Assembly (NCBI RefSeq): GCF_000967195.1
Contig: NZ_KQ033871.1
Coordinates: 1,831,636 to 1,895,635, forward strand
Length of the DNA stretch: 64,000 bases
From: Lactobacillus kullabergensis
GTDB taxonomy: Bacteria; Bacillota; Bacilli; Lactobacillales; Lactobacillaceae
Direction: 5' to 3'
Shown here: positions 30,273 through 38,148 of the stretch, one piece after another
Position numbering within the stretch: position 1 is the stretch's first letter
Layout: each line of letters opens with the position of its first letter
Made by a program: the position numbers and the translations under genes
Notes under the pieces: model-generated
Seen by the model: the letters and a program-made list of their open reading frames with translations, nothing else
The model's database searches: none
Told to the model about the DNA's origin: nothing

Positions 30273-30950
30273 ATGGCAAACAAAACAATTAAGATTGCAT
30301 ATTTATACGAAGACCTGATGAATACTTACGGTGATTCTGGCGACGTTAAAATTATCAGGTTTTTGCTAAAAAATCAGGGCTATGATACACAAGTTGATAA
30401 TATTTCTCTTGGTGATCAATTTAACGCTTTTGACTATGATTTCATCTTTTTTGGCGGTGGACAGGACTTCGAGCAAACTGTTATTGCCAAAGATTTACCG
30501 CGTCATAAGGAAACTTTAACCAAGTACATTAACGCAGGTAAACCTATGGTAGGCGTTTGTGGCGGCTACCAACTCGTTGGCACTTATTACAAAACTAATG
30601 CCGGTGTGACTATCAAGGGGCTAGATATCCTGCCTTTCCATACCGTTTTTAAGGCAGATAAGCGGATGATTGGCGACACCCGCTACATGAGTGAATGGGG
30701 CGAAGTCAAGGCCTTTGAAAATCATTCCGGGCAAACTTATTTTGATGATCAGGATAAGTTGCATCCATTAGGAGAAATGATTGAGGGCTACGGCAACAAC
30801 CCGCAAGACCACGTTGAAGGCCTGCGTTATCGCAATTTCATTGGTACCTATTCTCACGGACCATTGTTAAAAAACTTGAATGTCGCTAACGCCATAGTAA
30901 AGATGATTCTTGAATGGCATGATGAGCGAATAGCAGCTAAAACAAATTAA
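30273..30950 (+). CDS. gatD: Lipid II isoglutaminyl synthase glutaminase subunit, GatD-like
   Basis: 225 residues, CobB/CobQ-type class I glutamine amidotransferase: oxyanion region FFGGGQDFEQ, nucleophile C96 in GVCGGYQ, His195 in GTYSHGPLL, and LYEDLMNTYGDSGD at the N-terminus, which is typical of GatD. With MurT it amidates D-Glu of the peptidoglycan stem. In most Firmicutes murT lies directly upstream; here the upstream gene is a ThiD/PdxK-like kinase, so the partner must be elsewhere or the protein has another partner. Confidence 0.82.
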   Translation: MANKTIKIAYLYEDLMNTYGDSGDVKIIRFLLKNQGYDTQVDNISLGDQFNAFDYDFIFFGGGQDFEQTVIAKDLPRHKETLTKYINAGKPMVGVCGGYQLVGTYYKTNAGVTIKGLDILPFHTVFKADKRMIGDTRYMSEWGEVKAFENHSGQTYFDDQDKLHPLGEMIEGYGNNPQDHVEGLRYRNFIGTYSHGPLLKNLNVANAIVKMILEWHDERIAAKTN

Positions 30951-30978
30951 TTACAAAAATGCTACTAGGCGTAGTAAA

Positions 30979-31090
30979 TGATATGACCCCGAATTAAGAC
31001 AATTTCGCAGGTCATATTTTTATGTCTAAATTGTCTAAGCAAGATAAAATTGAAATCTATTATCTTTGGCAGAACTATCAGGGTGGAACA
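30979..31090 (+). mobile_element. 5' stub of an IS3-like insertion sequence
   Basis: An imperfect palindrome (30979-31017, beginning TGATATGACCCC and ending GGTCATATT) is followed by an ATG at 31022 and the N-terminus of an IS3-family OrfA-like transposase (SKLSKQDKIEIYYLWQNYQ). After about 23 codons the frame runs into Fic-gene DNA at ~31091. The rest of the element is missing. The palindrome is related to the 43-bp palindromes at 33.7, 40.0 and 43.5 kb. Confidence 0.65.
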
Positions 31091-31582
31091 GTTCGCTTGT
31101 TACCATCGTAGAACATTTACTGGCGCATATTGTGATACATCAGGGTCAGTGCCTTATCGGTGACAGTACTATCACTGGCTAGCAGCTGCTTTAAATATTT
31201 CTGTTCCTGACCCTCTTCAATCATAGGCGGTTCAAACTCGCCTTGGTACGTTTCCACCCCGCCTGATCCATTACGCAAATATCCTGGAAAGGCAGCCGTA
31301 TCGCGGGCAACAATCTTATTAAGCTTCTTTTCGAAGTTTAAGTCTAGGGGCATTTTTTCGTTGATGGCAAACTGCCAACCGCGCTTAAGTTGAACGATAA
31401 TATTAATATCATCGATTGGAATGCCATCAACACCCAGACCCATCAATGATTGTCTGGGTCTGTGGCATAGTGATAGTCAGGCCTTCAAAGCGTGAGTTCG
31501 TGAAGACTAATTTGGTTAAATTAGTTTTGGCAAAGCGTCTATTTTCTTCAGGCGTTAGTCTGAATTTGTCTTCATACTTCAA
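31091..31582 (-). pseudogene. Broken Fic-family gene (frameshift, nonsense codon, 3' loss)
   Basis: From a TTG at 31582 (AGGA seven bases before) the frame reads KYEDKFRLTPEENRRF and ...FEGLTITMPQTQTIIDG, then stops; near 31434-31450 it shifts to the frame reading GVDGIPIDDINIIVQLKRGW. This continues to YHNMRQ, then TAA where Gln is expected, then MFYDGNKRT, the start of the Fic DGNKRTA catalytic loop, and breaks at ~31091 against the transposase stub. So one frameshift, one nonsense change and loss of the 3' part. It follows the intact fic gene by 17 bases and was probably in its operon. Confidence 0.75.
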
Positions 31583-31599
31583 TTGATTTATCCTGCTTT

Positions 31600-32286
31600 C
31601 TAATCTAATCCAAGGCTATCGTCATGATCAAGCCCCTGCTGCTCTTTTTCCTGTTGTTCAGCGTATTTTTGGGCAAGTTCAGCTTGGCTAAGTGTCTTTC
31701 CAGCACTTTGCAGTACTTGGAACGCTCGATTGCGGCTGGGTGTGTTTTCGACTTTAATTAGTTTAGCAATTTTGTCAACATTAGCTTCATTTTGCGCTTC
31801 AATCATCTCTTTGTTTCTTCGCGGATAGTCAATTACTTGGCCATGATTAGCCGCGTATGCAGAAAGAAAAACTTTGCAACTACGGCCGTTGCCCTCTCTA
31901 AACGGGTGCATGAAATTAATTGCGTCTAGCAGCTCAGCATAGTCTTTGTTAGCCAAAGGCTTGCCCGCGGGGTGCTTGTGCAGCATGTTATTAATATCTT
32001 TTTCGGCAAAATCGAATCTGGTATGATCAAAAAACTCATACCCGTTTTTATTGAAATTGCCGGGGCGATATTTACCGGCCCAATCGTATAGTTCACCAAA
32101 TAAGAATTGGTGTACCTTCTTAAGGTCTTCGATATCGTTTATTTGGGGCTTTTTTTGCAACAAGAACAAAGCATTCCGAGCGGATAGCTCATATTCCTTT
32201 TTCTCTAACTCCTTTGGGTCATGGATATGGAGCTTATTTTTTAGGACGCCATTTGAATACAAGGTTTCACTAATCCAATCACTCAT
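31600..32286 (-). CDS. fic: Fic-domain AMP-transferase (toxin)
   Basis: 228 residues from the ATG at 32286, which overlaps the antitoxin stop (ATGAGTGA) and so is translationally coupled; the open frame extends to 32310 but that would lie inside the antitoxin gene. The Fic core HPFREGNGRSCK (H127-K138) carries the catalytic His, Glu and Asn; the second Arg usual in this motif is Lys138. The flap region YRPGNFNKNG and the N-terminal YELSARNALFLL fit class I Fic toxins. Such enzymes AMPylate host-cell targets such as gyrase or topoisomerase IV and are blocked by a partner antitoxin; the target here is unknown. Confidence 0.85.
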   Translation of the reverse strand: MSDWISETLYSNGVLKNKLHIHDPKELEKKEYELSARNALFLLQKKPQINDIEDLKKVHQFLFGELYDWAGKYRPGNFNKNGYEFFDHTRFDFAEKDINNMLHKHPAGKPLANKDYAELLDAINFMHPFREGNGRSCKVFLSAYAANHGQVIDYPRRNKEMIEAQNEANVDKIAKLIKVENTPSRNRAFQVLQSAGKTLSQAELAQKYAEQQEKEQQGLDHDDSLGLD

Positions 32287-32701
32287 TATCCTTGCCCCAA
32301 ATTTCTTCAAAGCGCTCAGCTACTACTGGATCAGGCTGGATAGCTTCATCAAGCAATTCCTGGATATCTGATTCTGTAGGATTCCACCCTTCCAGGTGGT
32401 TGACTTCCACGACAGTTCTAATTTGTTGGTAAATTTCTTTATTAGCAATGAAAACGCCTTGGATAGTCTGCGTTTCATCGTTTATATCTAAAATATATGG
32501 TTGTGTTTCTAGCATATTGAGTAAATCTCCTGGCTTCTCTTTAAGTGCGATTGCAAAGGCATTAAGGACCCTAATTGACCAGGTCTCAATTGGTTTAACA
32601 ATTGAGTTTCTTAAAGTACTAAGTGGGACGTTGCTGGCCTCAGCGACTTTAGCGACGCTTATATTTTTGCTTTTGAGTAGTTTAACGATTGTTGCACTCA
32701 T
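32279..32701 (-). CDS. HTH antitoxin with VbhA-like Fic-inhibitory helix
   Basis: 140 residues from the ATG at 32701, chosen because GGAGG lies 9 bases before it. N-terminal Xre-like helix-turn-helix (NISVAKVAEASNVPLSTLR, ~12-30) and a C-terminal segment VEVNHLEGWNPTESDIQELL resembling the class I Fic antitoxin helix. The inhibitory Glu and Gly (E104-G105) are kept, but the Ser/Thr four residues before Glu is Val. The HTH suggests it also represses its own operon. The tail contains VVAERFEEIWG. Overlaps fic by 8 bases. Confidence 0.78.
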   Translation of the reverse strand: MSATIVKLLKSKNISVAKVAEASNVPLSTLRNSIVKPIETWSIRVLNAFAIALKEKPGDLLNMLETQPYILDINDETQTIQGVFIANKEIYQQIRTVVEVNHLEGWNPTESDIQELLDEAIQPDPVVAERFEEIWGKDNE

Positions 32702-32796
32702 TTTAAAGCCTCCAATATCTTTACTCATATTATACCATATTTAATCACTTTTATAGTGATATATGGTAAAAAGCGATATTAGATTTTAAAGTAGTG

Positions 32797-33311
32797 CTAT
32801 TCAAGTTCTATACTTGTGGATTGTATTACCTGCTTATTGGAAATCACAACACTATCTGTTTTGTCTTTATTTAATTGTATCTCCGCTTAGTAGAATTTTC
32901 TTGTTTTTTACTATTAACTAACACATCGTTCCAATCTTTACCAATAGTTTTGGCAGGCTGTAAATTGCTGAATTGGGGTGTAGTGGTCAAAATTGCAATT
33001 TTCGAATTTGATTATTTACAAAAGGAATGATTTTTTTGTTGTAGGCTAATTCAGGAATATCTTTATTTTCCATATATTTTAATGAGAGTTACATCGTCAC
33101 CTTTGACCTCAATAACCACTGTGTTGTCAATTGTTGCTATATTTTTTATATGTTGCGACAAGCTCAAAAGGCTCTGCAGATGTATTATTCATCTCAGGCA
33201 TATTATCATTTGATGCAAAAACGGTATTAATTCTTAAAACCCCAAAAGTGATATAATTAAGGCTACTATTAATAAAGAAGACTGTTTATATTTTTTAAAT
33301 TCTGTTTTCAT
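32797..33311 (-). pseudogene. Decayed secreted-protein gene with multiple frameshifts
   Basis: From the ATG at 33311 the frame reads MKTEFKKYKQSSLLIVALII, a signal peptide, then must shift to read VLRINTVFASNDNMPEMN and EPFELVATYKKY, shift again for TIDNTVVIEVKGDDVTLIKI, again for ENKDIPELAYNKKIIPFVNN, again for PAKTIGKDWNDVLVNSKK, and once more for DKTDSVVISNKQVIQ before TAG at 32797. The pieces are in order and look like one small exported protein of roughly 170 residues. The family is not recognised. Confidence 0.6.
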
Positions 33312-33341
33312 AATTTTTTCTCTCTTCCTAACATATTAAAA

Positions 33342-33686
33342 ATGAGCAAAAATGAAAAAATAACAAAAACTATAATTGTATTTATTTTAACATTTCTCTT
33401 TTTAGGCATTGGAATGGGCTTTATACATTATTATAGAATTAATTCTTTAGAAAAAACCGTATATCTTAGTGCTGGCGAAAGAAAATATTCATATAACTTA
33501 GACACATATAAATGCTTACATAATAAAAAAATTGCTTCTGTTAAAATAACTACTGATAATCAAGGATCTTATGATACGCTTTATTATGTCGGAAAAATTA
33601 ATAATAGATATTATGGCTTTCTATTTAAAGATCGTGGTATATTAAGAAAAGCAAAATTAATTTATATTAAAAAAATTGATGAATAA
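33342..33686 (+). CDS. Small membrane-anchored hypothetical protein
   Basis: 114 residues with one N-terminal membrane segment (~9-31, KTIIVFILTFLFLGIGMGFI) and a basic/aromatic extracytoplasmic part (YLSAGERKYSYNL, LYYVGKINNRYYGFLF). I do not recognise the family. No clear ribosome site precedes the ATG, which lowers confidence. It lies in the decay zone and ends at the palindromic terminator at 33739. Confidence 0.45.
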   Translation: MSKNEKITKTIIVFILTFLFLGIGMGFIHYYRINSLEKTVYLSAGERKYSYNLDTYKCLHNKKIASVKITTDNQGSYDTLYYVGKINNRYYGFLFKDRGILRKAKLIYIKKIDE

Positions 33687-33738
33687 TAGCATACTAGCTT
33701 TTAATATAATGATTTCAACAATGCGAAATAACTGAACT

Positions 33739-33812
33739 AAAAAAGGCAGCTTAAGCTATATGACCCCAAAATTTAGGACAAATTTGGGGTCATATCAGTT
33801 ACTGCCTTTTTG
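33739..33812. repeat. Palindromic element A nested in a bidirectional terminator
   Basis: Outer stem AAAAGGCAG (33741-33749) with CTGCCTTTT (33802-33810), flanked by A and T runs, encloses an inner palindrome at 33758-33795 (ATATGACCCC... GGGGTCATAT) with central AGGACA. It lies between convergent genes. The inner part is shared with copies at 40028 and 43477; the outer stem is not. Confidence 0.75.
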
Positions 33813-33826
33813 ATGAATTAATGAAA

Positions 33827-34258
33827 TTAACCGTAATATTGATCCTGGTCTAAAGCAGTTTCATCAAAATCAACTATCATAAATTCATAGTTTGAAAAAC
33901 ACTCCATCCAGTTGTTATAATAGTCGTTCTCCTTTTTTAGCGCCTTGCTGTTTTCTTCTCCTTCTATTATAAAAGGCTTTGAACGTATATTAAAATTTGC
34001 ATGTATTGCACCCAGCAAATTCAATAAACACAAGAAATCTTTTGCGGAATCCACACTTACATGAAAAGATTTAAACGAATTATTATTTTCGCCAAGATAA
34101 CTTTTTGCCCTATTATACTCATCAGCAGATTCTGTTTTAAAATTTTCAACGCTATTTACATTCTCTTCAATAATAGCTGTCGGAGCTTGCTTTTTAAAAA
34201 AATCTAGTATCTTTCTTAATTTAAAAAATTGTTCATCATTCATTTTTATTATTCTCAT
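33827..34258 (-). CDS. Hypothetical protein
   Basis: 143 residues, acidic, no signal peptide or membrane segment. Features: NDEQFFKLRKILDFFKKQ helix, SFKSFHVSVDSAKDFLCLLNLLG, and an acidic C-terminus (DFDETALDQDQYYG). I do not recognise it. No good ribosome site precedes the ATG; an internal start at MNDEQFF is equally possible. It lies in the decay zone and could itself be a remnant. Confidence 0.4.
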   Translation of the reverse strand: MRIIKMNDEQFFKLRKILDFFKKQAPTAIIEENVNSVENFKTESADEYNRAKSYLGENNNSFKSFHVSVDSAKDFLCLLNLLGAIHANFNIRSKPFIIEGEENSKALKKENDYYNNWMECFSNYEFMIVDFDETALDQDQYYG

Positions 34259-34264
34259 TTAAAA

Positions 34265-34409
34265 GGCGGTGCTCGGAAACATTATATCTCCTATGAAGCA
34301 ATCAATTTTACCGCTTAAAGTGGCATAGCCATGTCATCTACGAATGCAAGAATAAGAATATTGCGACTAAGTTTGGCATCGGCCTATACCGCGAGCACTA
34401 TAACTGACG
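34265..34409 (+). pseudogene. Unrecognised coding remnant
   Basis: One frame reads ARKHYISYEAINFTA, stop, then after a shift WHSHVIYECKNKNIATKFGI and LYREHYN, stop. It looks like the end of a lost gene with a frameshift; I cannot assign a family. It partly overlaps the minus-strand remnant at 34384. Confidence 0.25.
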
Positions 34410-34677
34410 GTTCTTGCTTTTTTTTGCTTCCACTAGCATAGTAGTGCATTGTTAGCTCTCCAGACCAATTATAGACTAGAAATACAGGTTTAAGATCAGT
34501 TGCTTTTAGTGCATAATATATGCTGCCACTAGTAACCCACATTTTAGAAATTCCTAAATCACCATTAACAGTACTAGGTAAATCTACATTATTATAAAAT
34601 AAATATATCTTATTTTCTCCAAGTTGCACACTTTCCTGGGACTTTGAACAATAATTACATTGTCCAATATCAAAATT
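34384..34677 (-). pseudogene. Probable gene fragment of unknown function
   Basis: The frame is open from 34677 without an ATG (NFDIGQCNYCSKSQES, then QLGENKIYLFYNNVDL, ALKATDLKPVFLVYNWSG) and stops at 34384. Only a GTG at 34629 could start it, with no usable ribosome site. A C-x-x-C pair is seen near the open end. It probably is the 3' part of a lost gene. Confidence 0.3.
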
Positions 34678-34735
34678 TTATTATGAAATTGACTAAAGAC
34701 AAGTAAGAATAAAATAAAAGCGGTTTTTACAGAAG

Positions 34736-35395
34736 TTACTTCCAATCTTGCTTTTCATAAGCCATCTGCCAAAACTGCAATTCATAATAGCTGCTGCGCA
34801 CAAACGCAGTTTGCATTTGCTCAAGTTCTTCATTAGTGGCACTTTCAGCCAAAGAGTTGGTTAAATGCAGCATTTTGGCTACGTTGGCGCCATACCATTC
34901 GCCATCATAAGTATCAATCCATTCCTGATAATAAGAAACCGGTGAGCCCTTTTCTGCCATTTTTTGGCCAATTTCCTGATAGAGCCAGTAACATGGTAAA
35001 AGTGCTGCAACCGCTGGTTTAACACCAGATCGATTTAATGTCATATGCATATGGTTAACGTAGTTATAAGCTGTTGGCGCCACCGGAGTTTCAGCAATTT
35101 CAGACGCAGTTATGTTTAATTCTTCAAAAAAATGGCCTCGCACTGATATTTCGACATCTTTTAAGTCTTGTGCCCCTGCCAGTAAAAATTCCTTTACTTC
35201 CTGATTATCCGTTTTTGCCGCAATTAATTCATGCAACTTGCTAAATTCTCTTAAATAATAGCGATCCTGCAACAGATAAAATTTAAAAGTGGCAATTGGG
35301 AGTTCGCCACTTTGTAACTCCTTTATAAAGGGATGCACCATACTTTTATGCCACAATGCCTTCCCCGTTTCGTGCAGTCGATCAGTGAAATTCAT
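34736..35395 (-). CDS. tenA: Thiaminase II/aminopyrimidine aminohydrolase TenA
   Basis: 219 residues, normal TenA length. Motifs: HPFIKELQSGELP, FYLLQDRYYLREF with D44 and Y47, nucleophile C135 in PCYWLYQEIG, and the C-terminal Glu in SSYYELQFWQMAY. It hydrolyses thiamine breakdown products to give HMP, which ThiD then phosphorylates. A strong GGAGGAG precedes the ATG. It is divergent from thiMDE, and I see no TPP riboswitch on its side, so it may not be controlled with them. Confidence 0.92.
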   Translation of the reverse strand: MNFTDRLHETGKALWHKSMVHPFIKELQSGELPIATFKFYLLQDRYYLREFSKLHELIAAKTDNQEVKEFLLAGAQDLKDVEISVRGHFFEELNITASEIAETPVAPTAYNYVNHMHMTLNRSGVKPAVAALLPCYWLYQEIGQKMAEKGSPVSYYQEWIDTYDGEWYGANVAKMLHLTNSLAESATNEELEQMQTAFVRSSYYELQFWQMAYEKQDWK

Positions 35396-35559
35396 GATTA
35401 TTCTCCTCCAAATTAAATAACTGTTAATTATTACTAACTACACTTTATTCAAAATTAACTATAATCACTATCCTTTTTTTGCTTTTTAGCACATTTTTAA
35501 TAATAACTAAAATTCTAGTACTTATGACATAAACAAATAGTATCTTTATCAACCTAACG

Positions 35560-35588
35560 TTGTAATAAGCAATAAAATACGCTATAAT
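35560..35588 (+). promoter_or_regulatory. Promoter of the thiMDE operon
   Basis: TTGTAA (35560-35565), 17-base spacer, TATAAT (35583-35588). The riboswitch begins about 11 bases later. Confidence 0.8.
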
Positions 35589-35598
35589 TGTAAGCGAT

Positions 35599-35682
35599 AA
35601 CACGAGGGGTGCCTTTTTGGCTGAGATGAAAATTTTTCAGACCCTTTGAACCTGTAAGTTAATACTTGCGTAGGAACGTGTC
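35599..35682 (+). promoter_or_regulatory. TPP riboswitch (THI box)
   Basis: Contains the conserved GAGGGGTGCC, GGCTGAGAT, ACCCTTTGAACCTG and TAATACTTGCGTAGGAA blocks in order, closed by P1 helix ACACG (35600-35604) with CGTGT (35677-35681). It is followed by a terminator before thiM, so TPP binding is expected to stop transcription. Confidence 0.95.
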
Positions 35683-35695
35683 AAAACTGCTTTAG

Positions 35696-35727
35696 CTTTG
35701 GCATTTCCATATGCCAAAGTTTTTTTA
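35696..35727 (+). terminator. Riboswitch-controlled terminator
   Basis: Perfect 9-bp stem CTTTGGCAT/ATGCCAAAG, 6-base loop, seven T residues, 14 bases after the TPP aptamer and 42 bases before thiM. Confidence 0.9.
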
Positions 35728-35768
35728 TTAGTCAAAAATTTTAAGGATATTAAATTAGGAGTAATAAA

Positions 35769-36557
35769 ATGCAGTTAGAATTATTAGACAAATTGCGAGC
35801 AGAAAACCCGGTTATTTTCAACATTGCTAATTTTGTAACAGTTCAAGACGTGGCCAATGCTGTTAATGCTATTGGTGCTTCGCCAATTATGAGCAATGAA
35901 GTTGCTGAAGCTGAAGAAATTGTGCGGATGGCTTCCGCCGTGGCAGTTAATATTGGTTGCTTAACCAAGCAGCAAATTAACCACATTAAAAAAGTGGAAG
36001 ATTTAGCGCGCCAATATAATAAACCCATAGTATTTGATCCCGTTGCCGTTGGCGCCGTGGAGTACCGTTATAAAATCACAGATAAACTTTTATGGGATTT
36101 TCATACTAGTATTATTCGGGGCAATATTGGTGAGATAGCTGCCTTAGGTGGCTTTGATTGGAGCTCAAAGGGGATTGATGCAGGCTCCGGTTCTGGTGAT
36201 ATTGATGAAATTACTGCAAAAACTGCTCAAAAATATCGTTGCACAGTCATTGCGAGCGGGCCTATAGACACAATAAGCGACGGTAAAAGAATAGCCCATA
36301 TCCATAACGGCTCACCCCTTTTTAAAACTCATGTCGGCTCAGGAGATATGTTAACCAGTATTGTCACAGCTTTTACAGCTGTTGCTGACGATCCTTTTGA
36401 AGCAGCTCAAATAGGTGCTTTAGTTTTCAGTTGTGCGGGTCAAATGGTTGTCCAAGATCATCCCAGTGTTGGACCAGGTACTTTTGGTATGTACCTCATG
36501 GATTATTTGTACAAAATAACAGTCGCAGATATTAAACAAATTGCTGATTTTGATTAA
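35769..36557 (+). CDS. thiM: Hydroxyethylthiazole kinase
   Basis: 262 residues. ThiM motifs: NFVTVQDVANAVNAIGASPIMS at the N-terminus, DPVAVGA, RGNIGEIAAL and the phosphate-binding GSGDMLTSIV, with C-terminal FSCAGQM. It phosphorylates the thiazole alcohol for salvage. First gene of the riboswitch-controlled operon; thiD starts eight bases after its stop. Confidence 0.94.
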   Translation: MQLELLDKLRAENPVIFNIANFVTVQDVANAVNAIGASPIMSNEVAEAEEIVRMASAVAVNIGCLTKQQINHIKKVEDLARQYNKPIVFDPVAVGAVEYRYKITDKLLWDFHTSIIRGNIGEIAALGGFDWSSKGIDAGSGSGDIDEITAKTAQKYRCTVIASGPIDTISDGKRIAHIHNGSPLFKTHVGSGDMLTSIVTAFTAVADDPFEAAQIGALVFSCAGQMVVQDHPSVGPGTFGMYLMDYLYKITVADIKQIADFD

Positions 36558-36565
36558 GGAACTTT

Positions 36566-37372
36566 ATGATGACTGAAAAAATTAATTCTTTTCCCCAGGT
36601 TTTAACTATTGCCGGCACAGATTCAGGTGGAGGTGCCGGAATCATGGCTGATTTAAAAACTTTTCAAATGCAAAAAGTATTTGGTACAGCTGTAGTAGTA
36701 GCAGTGACAGCACAAAACACTTTAGGTGTGCAAAAGTCTTTTTTACTGCCCTTAGAAATGGTCGATGCCCAATTCGCCTCTCTGGCAGAAGATTTCCACA
36801 TCCGTGCTTGTAAAACGGGAATGTTAGGTGATGCAGCTCACGTTCACCAAGTCGCACTTAATTTGCAAAAGTATGACTTTGGCCCTGTTACCATAGATCC
36901 AGTGATGGTTGCTAAGGGTGGGGCACCATTATTAAGTCAAGATGCTGTCGCCACCGTTAAAAACGAATTGCTGCCTTTAGCCGATCTTATAACACCCAAC
37001 TTGCCAGAAGCGGAGACTTTAACTGGCATCAAGGTACAAGATCAAGCCCAATATCCAGAATTAGCTCATAAATTACAAGATATGGGAGTTAAAAATGTGC
37101 TAATTAAAGGCGGTCATGCAAGTAGCGCAGAAGTAAAAGATTATGCTTTATTTGCTGATGGTTCCGATCTTTGGGTCAGCAGTTCCAGAATACATACCGA
37201 GCGCACCCACGGCACCGGTGACACGTTAGCTGCAGCAATTACGGCTCAGCTGGCTTTAGGTCAAAGTTTACCGTCAGCAATTAAAATTGCTAAAAAGTAC
37301 GTTACTAAAACCATTAAAGAAACCATTCAAGTTGGTCATGGTCACGGCCCCTTAAATCATTGGGCCCAGTAA
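36566..37372 (+). CDS. thiD: Hydroxymethylpyrimidine/phosphomethylpyrimidine kinase
   Basis: 268 residues. TIAGTDSGGGAGIMADLKTF, KTGMLGD, DPVMVAKGG and GTGDTLAAA are standard ThiD motifs. It makes HMP-PP for coupling by ThiE. AAGGAAC lies before paired ATG codons at 36566 and 36569. Middle gene of thiM-thiD-thiE. Confidence 0.94.
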   Translation: MMTEKINSFPQVLTIAGTDSGGGAGIMADLKTFQMQKVFGTAVVVAVTAQNTLGVQKSFLLPLEMVDAQFASLAEDFHIRACKTGMLGDAAHVHQVALNLQKYDFGPVTIDPVMVAKGGAPLLSQDAVATVKNELLPLADLITPNLPEAETLTGIKVQDQAQYPELAHKLQDMGVKNVLIKGGHASSAEVKDYALFADGSDLWVSSSRIHTERTHGTGDTLAAAITAQLALGQSLPSAIKIAKKYVTKTIKETIQVGHGHGPLNHWAQ

Positions 37373-37385
37373 TTTAGGAGAAATA

Positions 37386-38048
37386 ATGAAAGACTTTAAC
37401 ACTGAATTTTTACATGCTTATTTTATTTGTGGCAGTCAAGACGTTCCAGAAGGTAAAACATTACCGGGCATAGTCGAAGAAGCACTTGCTGCAGGTATTA
37501 CTGCTTTTCAATTTCGGGACAAGGGACCTAATTCAACTTTAAGTGAAGCTGAAAGACTCCCTATGGCGCAAAAGCTGCACCAATTGTGTTATGCATATCA
37601 CGTGCCCTTCTTCATTGACGATGATGTTCAGCTTGCACAACAAGTTCATGCCGAAGGCGTTCATGTTGGTCAAAGCGATGAAGAAATCAGACAGGTCATT
37701 AAAGAAGTTGGCGCTCAAATGATTATCGGCTATTCCTGCTCGAATTTAACGCAAGTTGAACAAGCCAATAAAATTAGCGGAATTGATTATTATGGCAGCG
37801 GTCCAATTTATGCCACCCAATCTAAAAGTGATGCTGACCCCGAAATTGGTATTGCCGGCTTAAGCCAACTGGTTAAAAATACTGCTCGGCCAATTGTTGC
37901 TATTGGTGGGATTACTGCTAGCGACTTAGAAGCAATTGCTAAAACTAAAGCAGCTGGAGCTGCGGTCATTTCTTTGATTGCCCAAAGCAATGATATTAAG
38001 CAAACCGTTAGTCAAATGCTTACAGCACCATGGATGAAAAATGACTAG
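37386..38048 (+). CDS. thiE: Thiamine-phosphate synthase
   Basis: 220 residues. FQFRDKGP, FFIDDDVQLAQ, GVHVGQSDEE, DYYGSGPIYATQSKSD and IVAIGGITASD are the ThiE substrate-binding motifs. It joins HMP-PP and thiazole phosphate. The operon has only salvage enzymes: no thiC, thiG, thiF or thiS is present here, so thiamine precursors must be imported. Confidence 0.94.
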   Translation: MKDFNTEFLHAYFICGSQDVPEGKTLPGIVEEALAAGITAFQFRDKGPNSTLSEAERLPMAQKLHQLCYAYHVPFFIDDDVQLAQQVHAEGVHVGQSDEEIRQVIKEVGAQMIIGYSCSNLTQVEQANKISGIDYYGSGPIYATQSKSDADPEIGIAGLSQLVKNTARPIVAIGGITASDLEAIAKTKAAGAAVISLIAQSNDIKQTVSQMLTAPWMKND

Positions 38049-38063
38049 CATATTTTAAAGACA

Positions 38064-38100
38064 CAAAAAATGATTCTGCACTGGACAGAACCATTTTTTA
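38064..38100. terminator. Bidirectional terminator between thiE and gap
   Basis: Stem AAAAAATGATTCTG/CAGAACCATTTTTT with a single odd pair (G-T on the minus strand) between convergent genes. Confidence 0.8.
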
Positions 38101-38148
38101 TTGATGATAAACAGTCTTTAATTGTAAAAATATGAGTTATATTGATAA

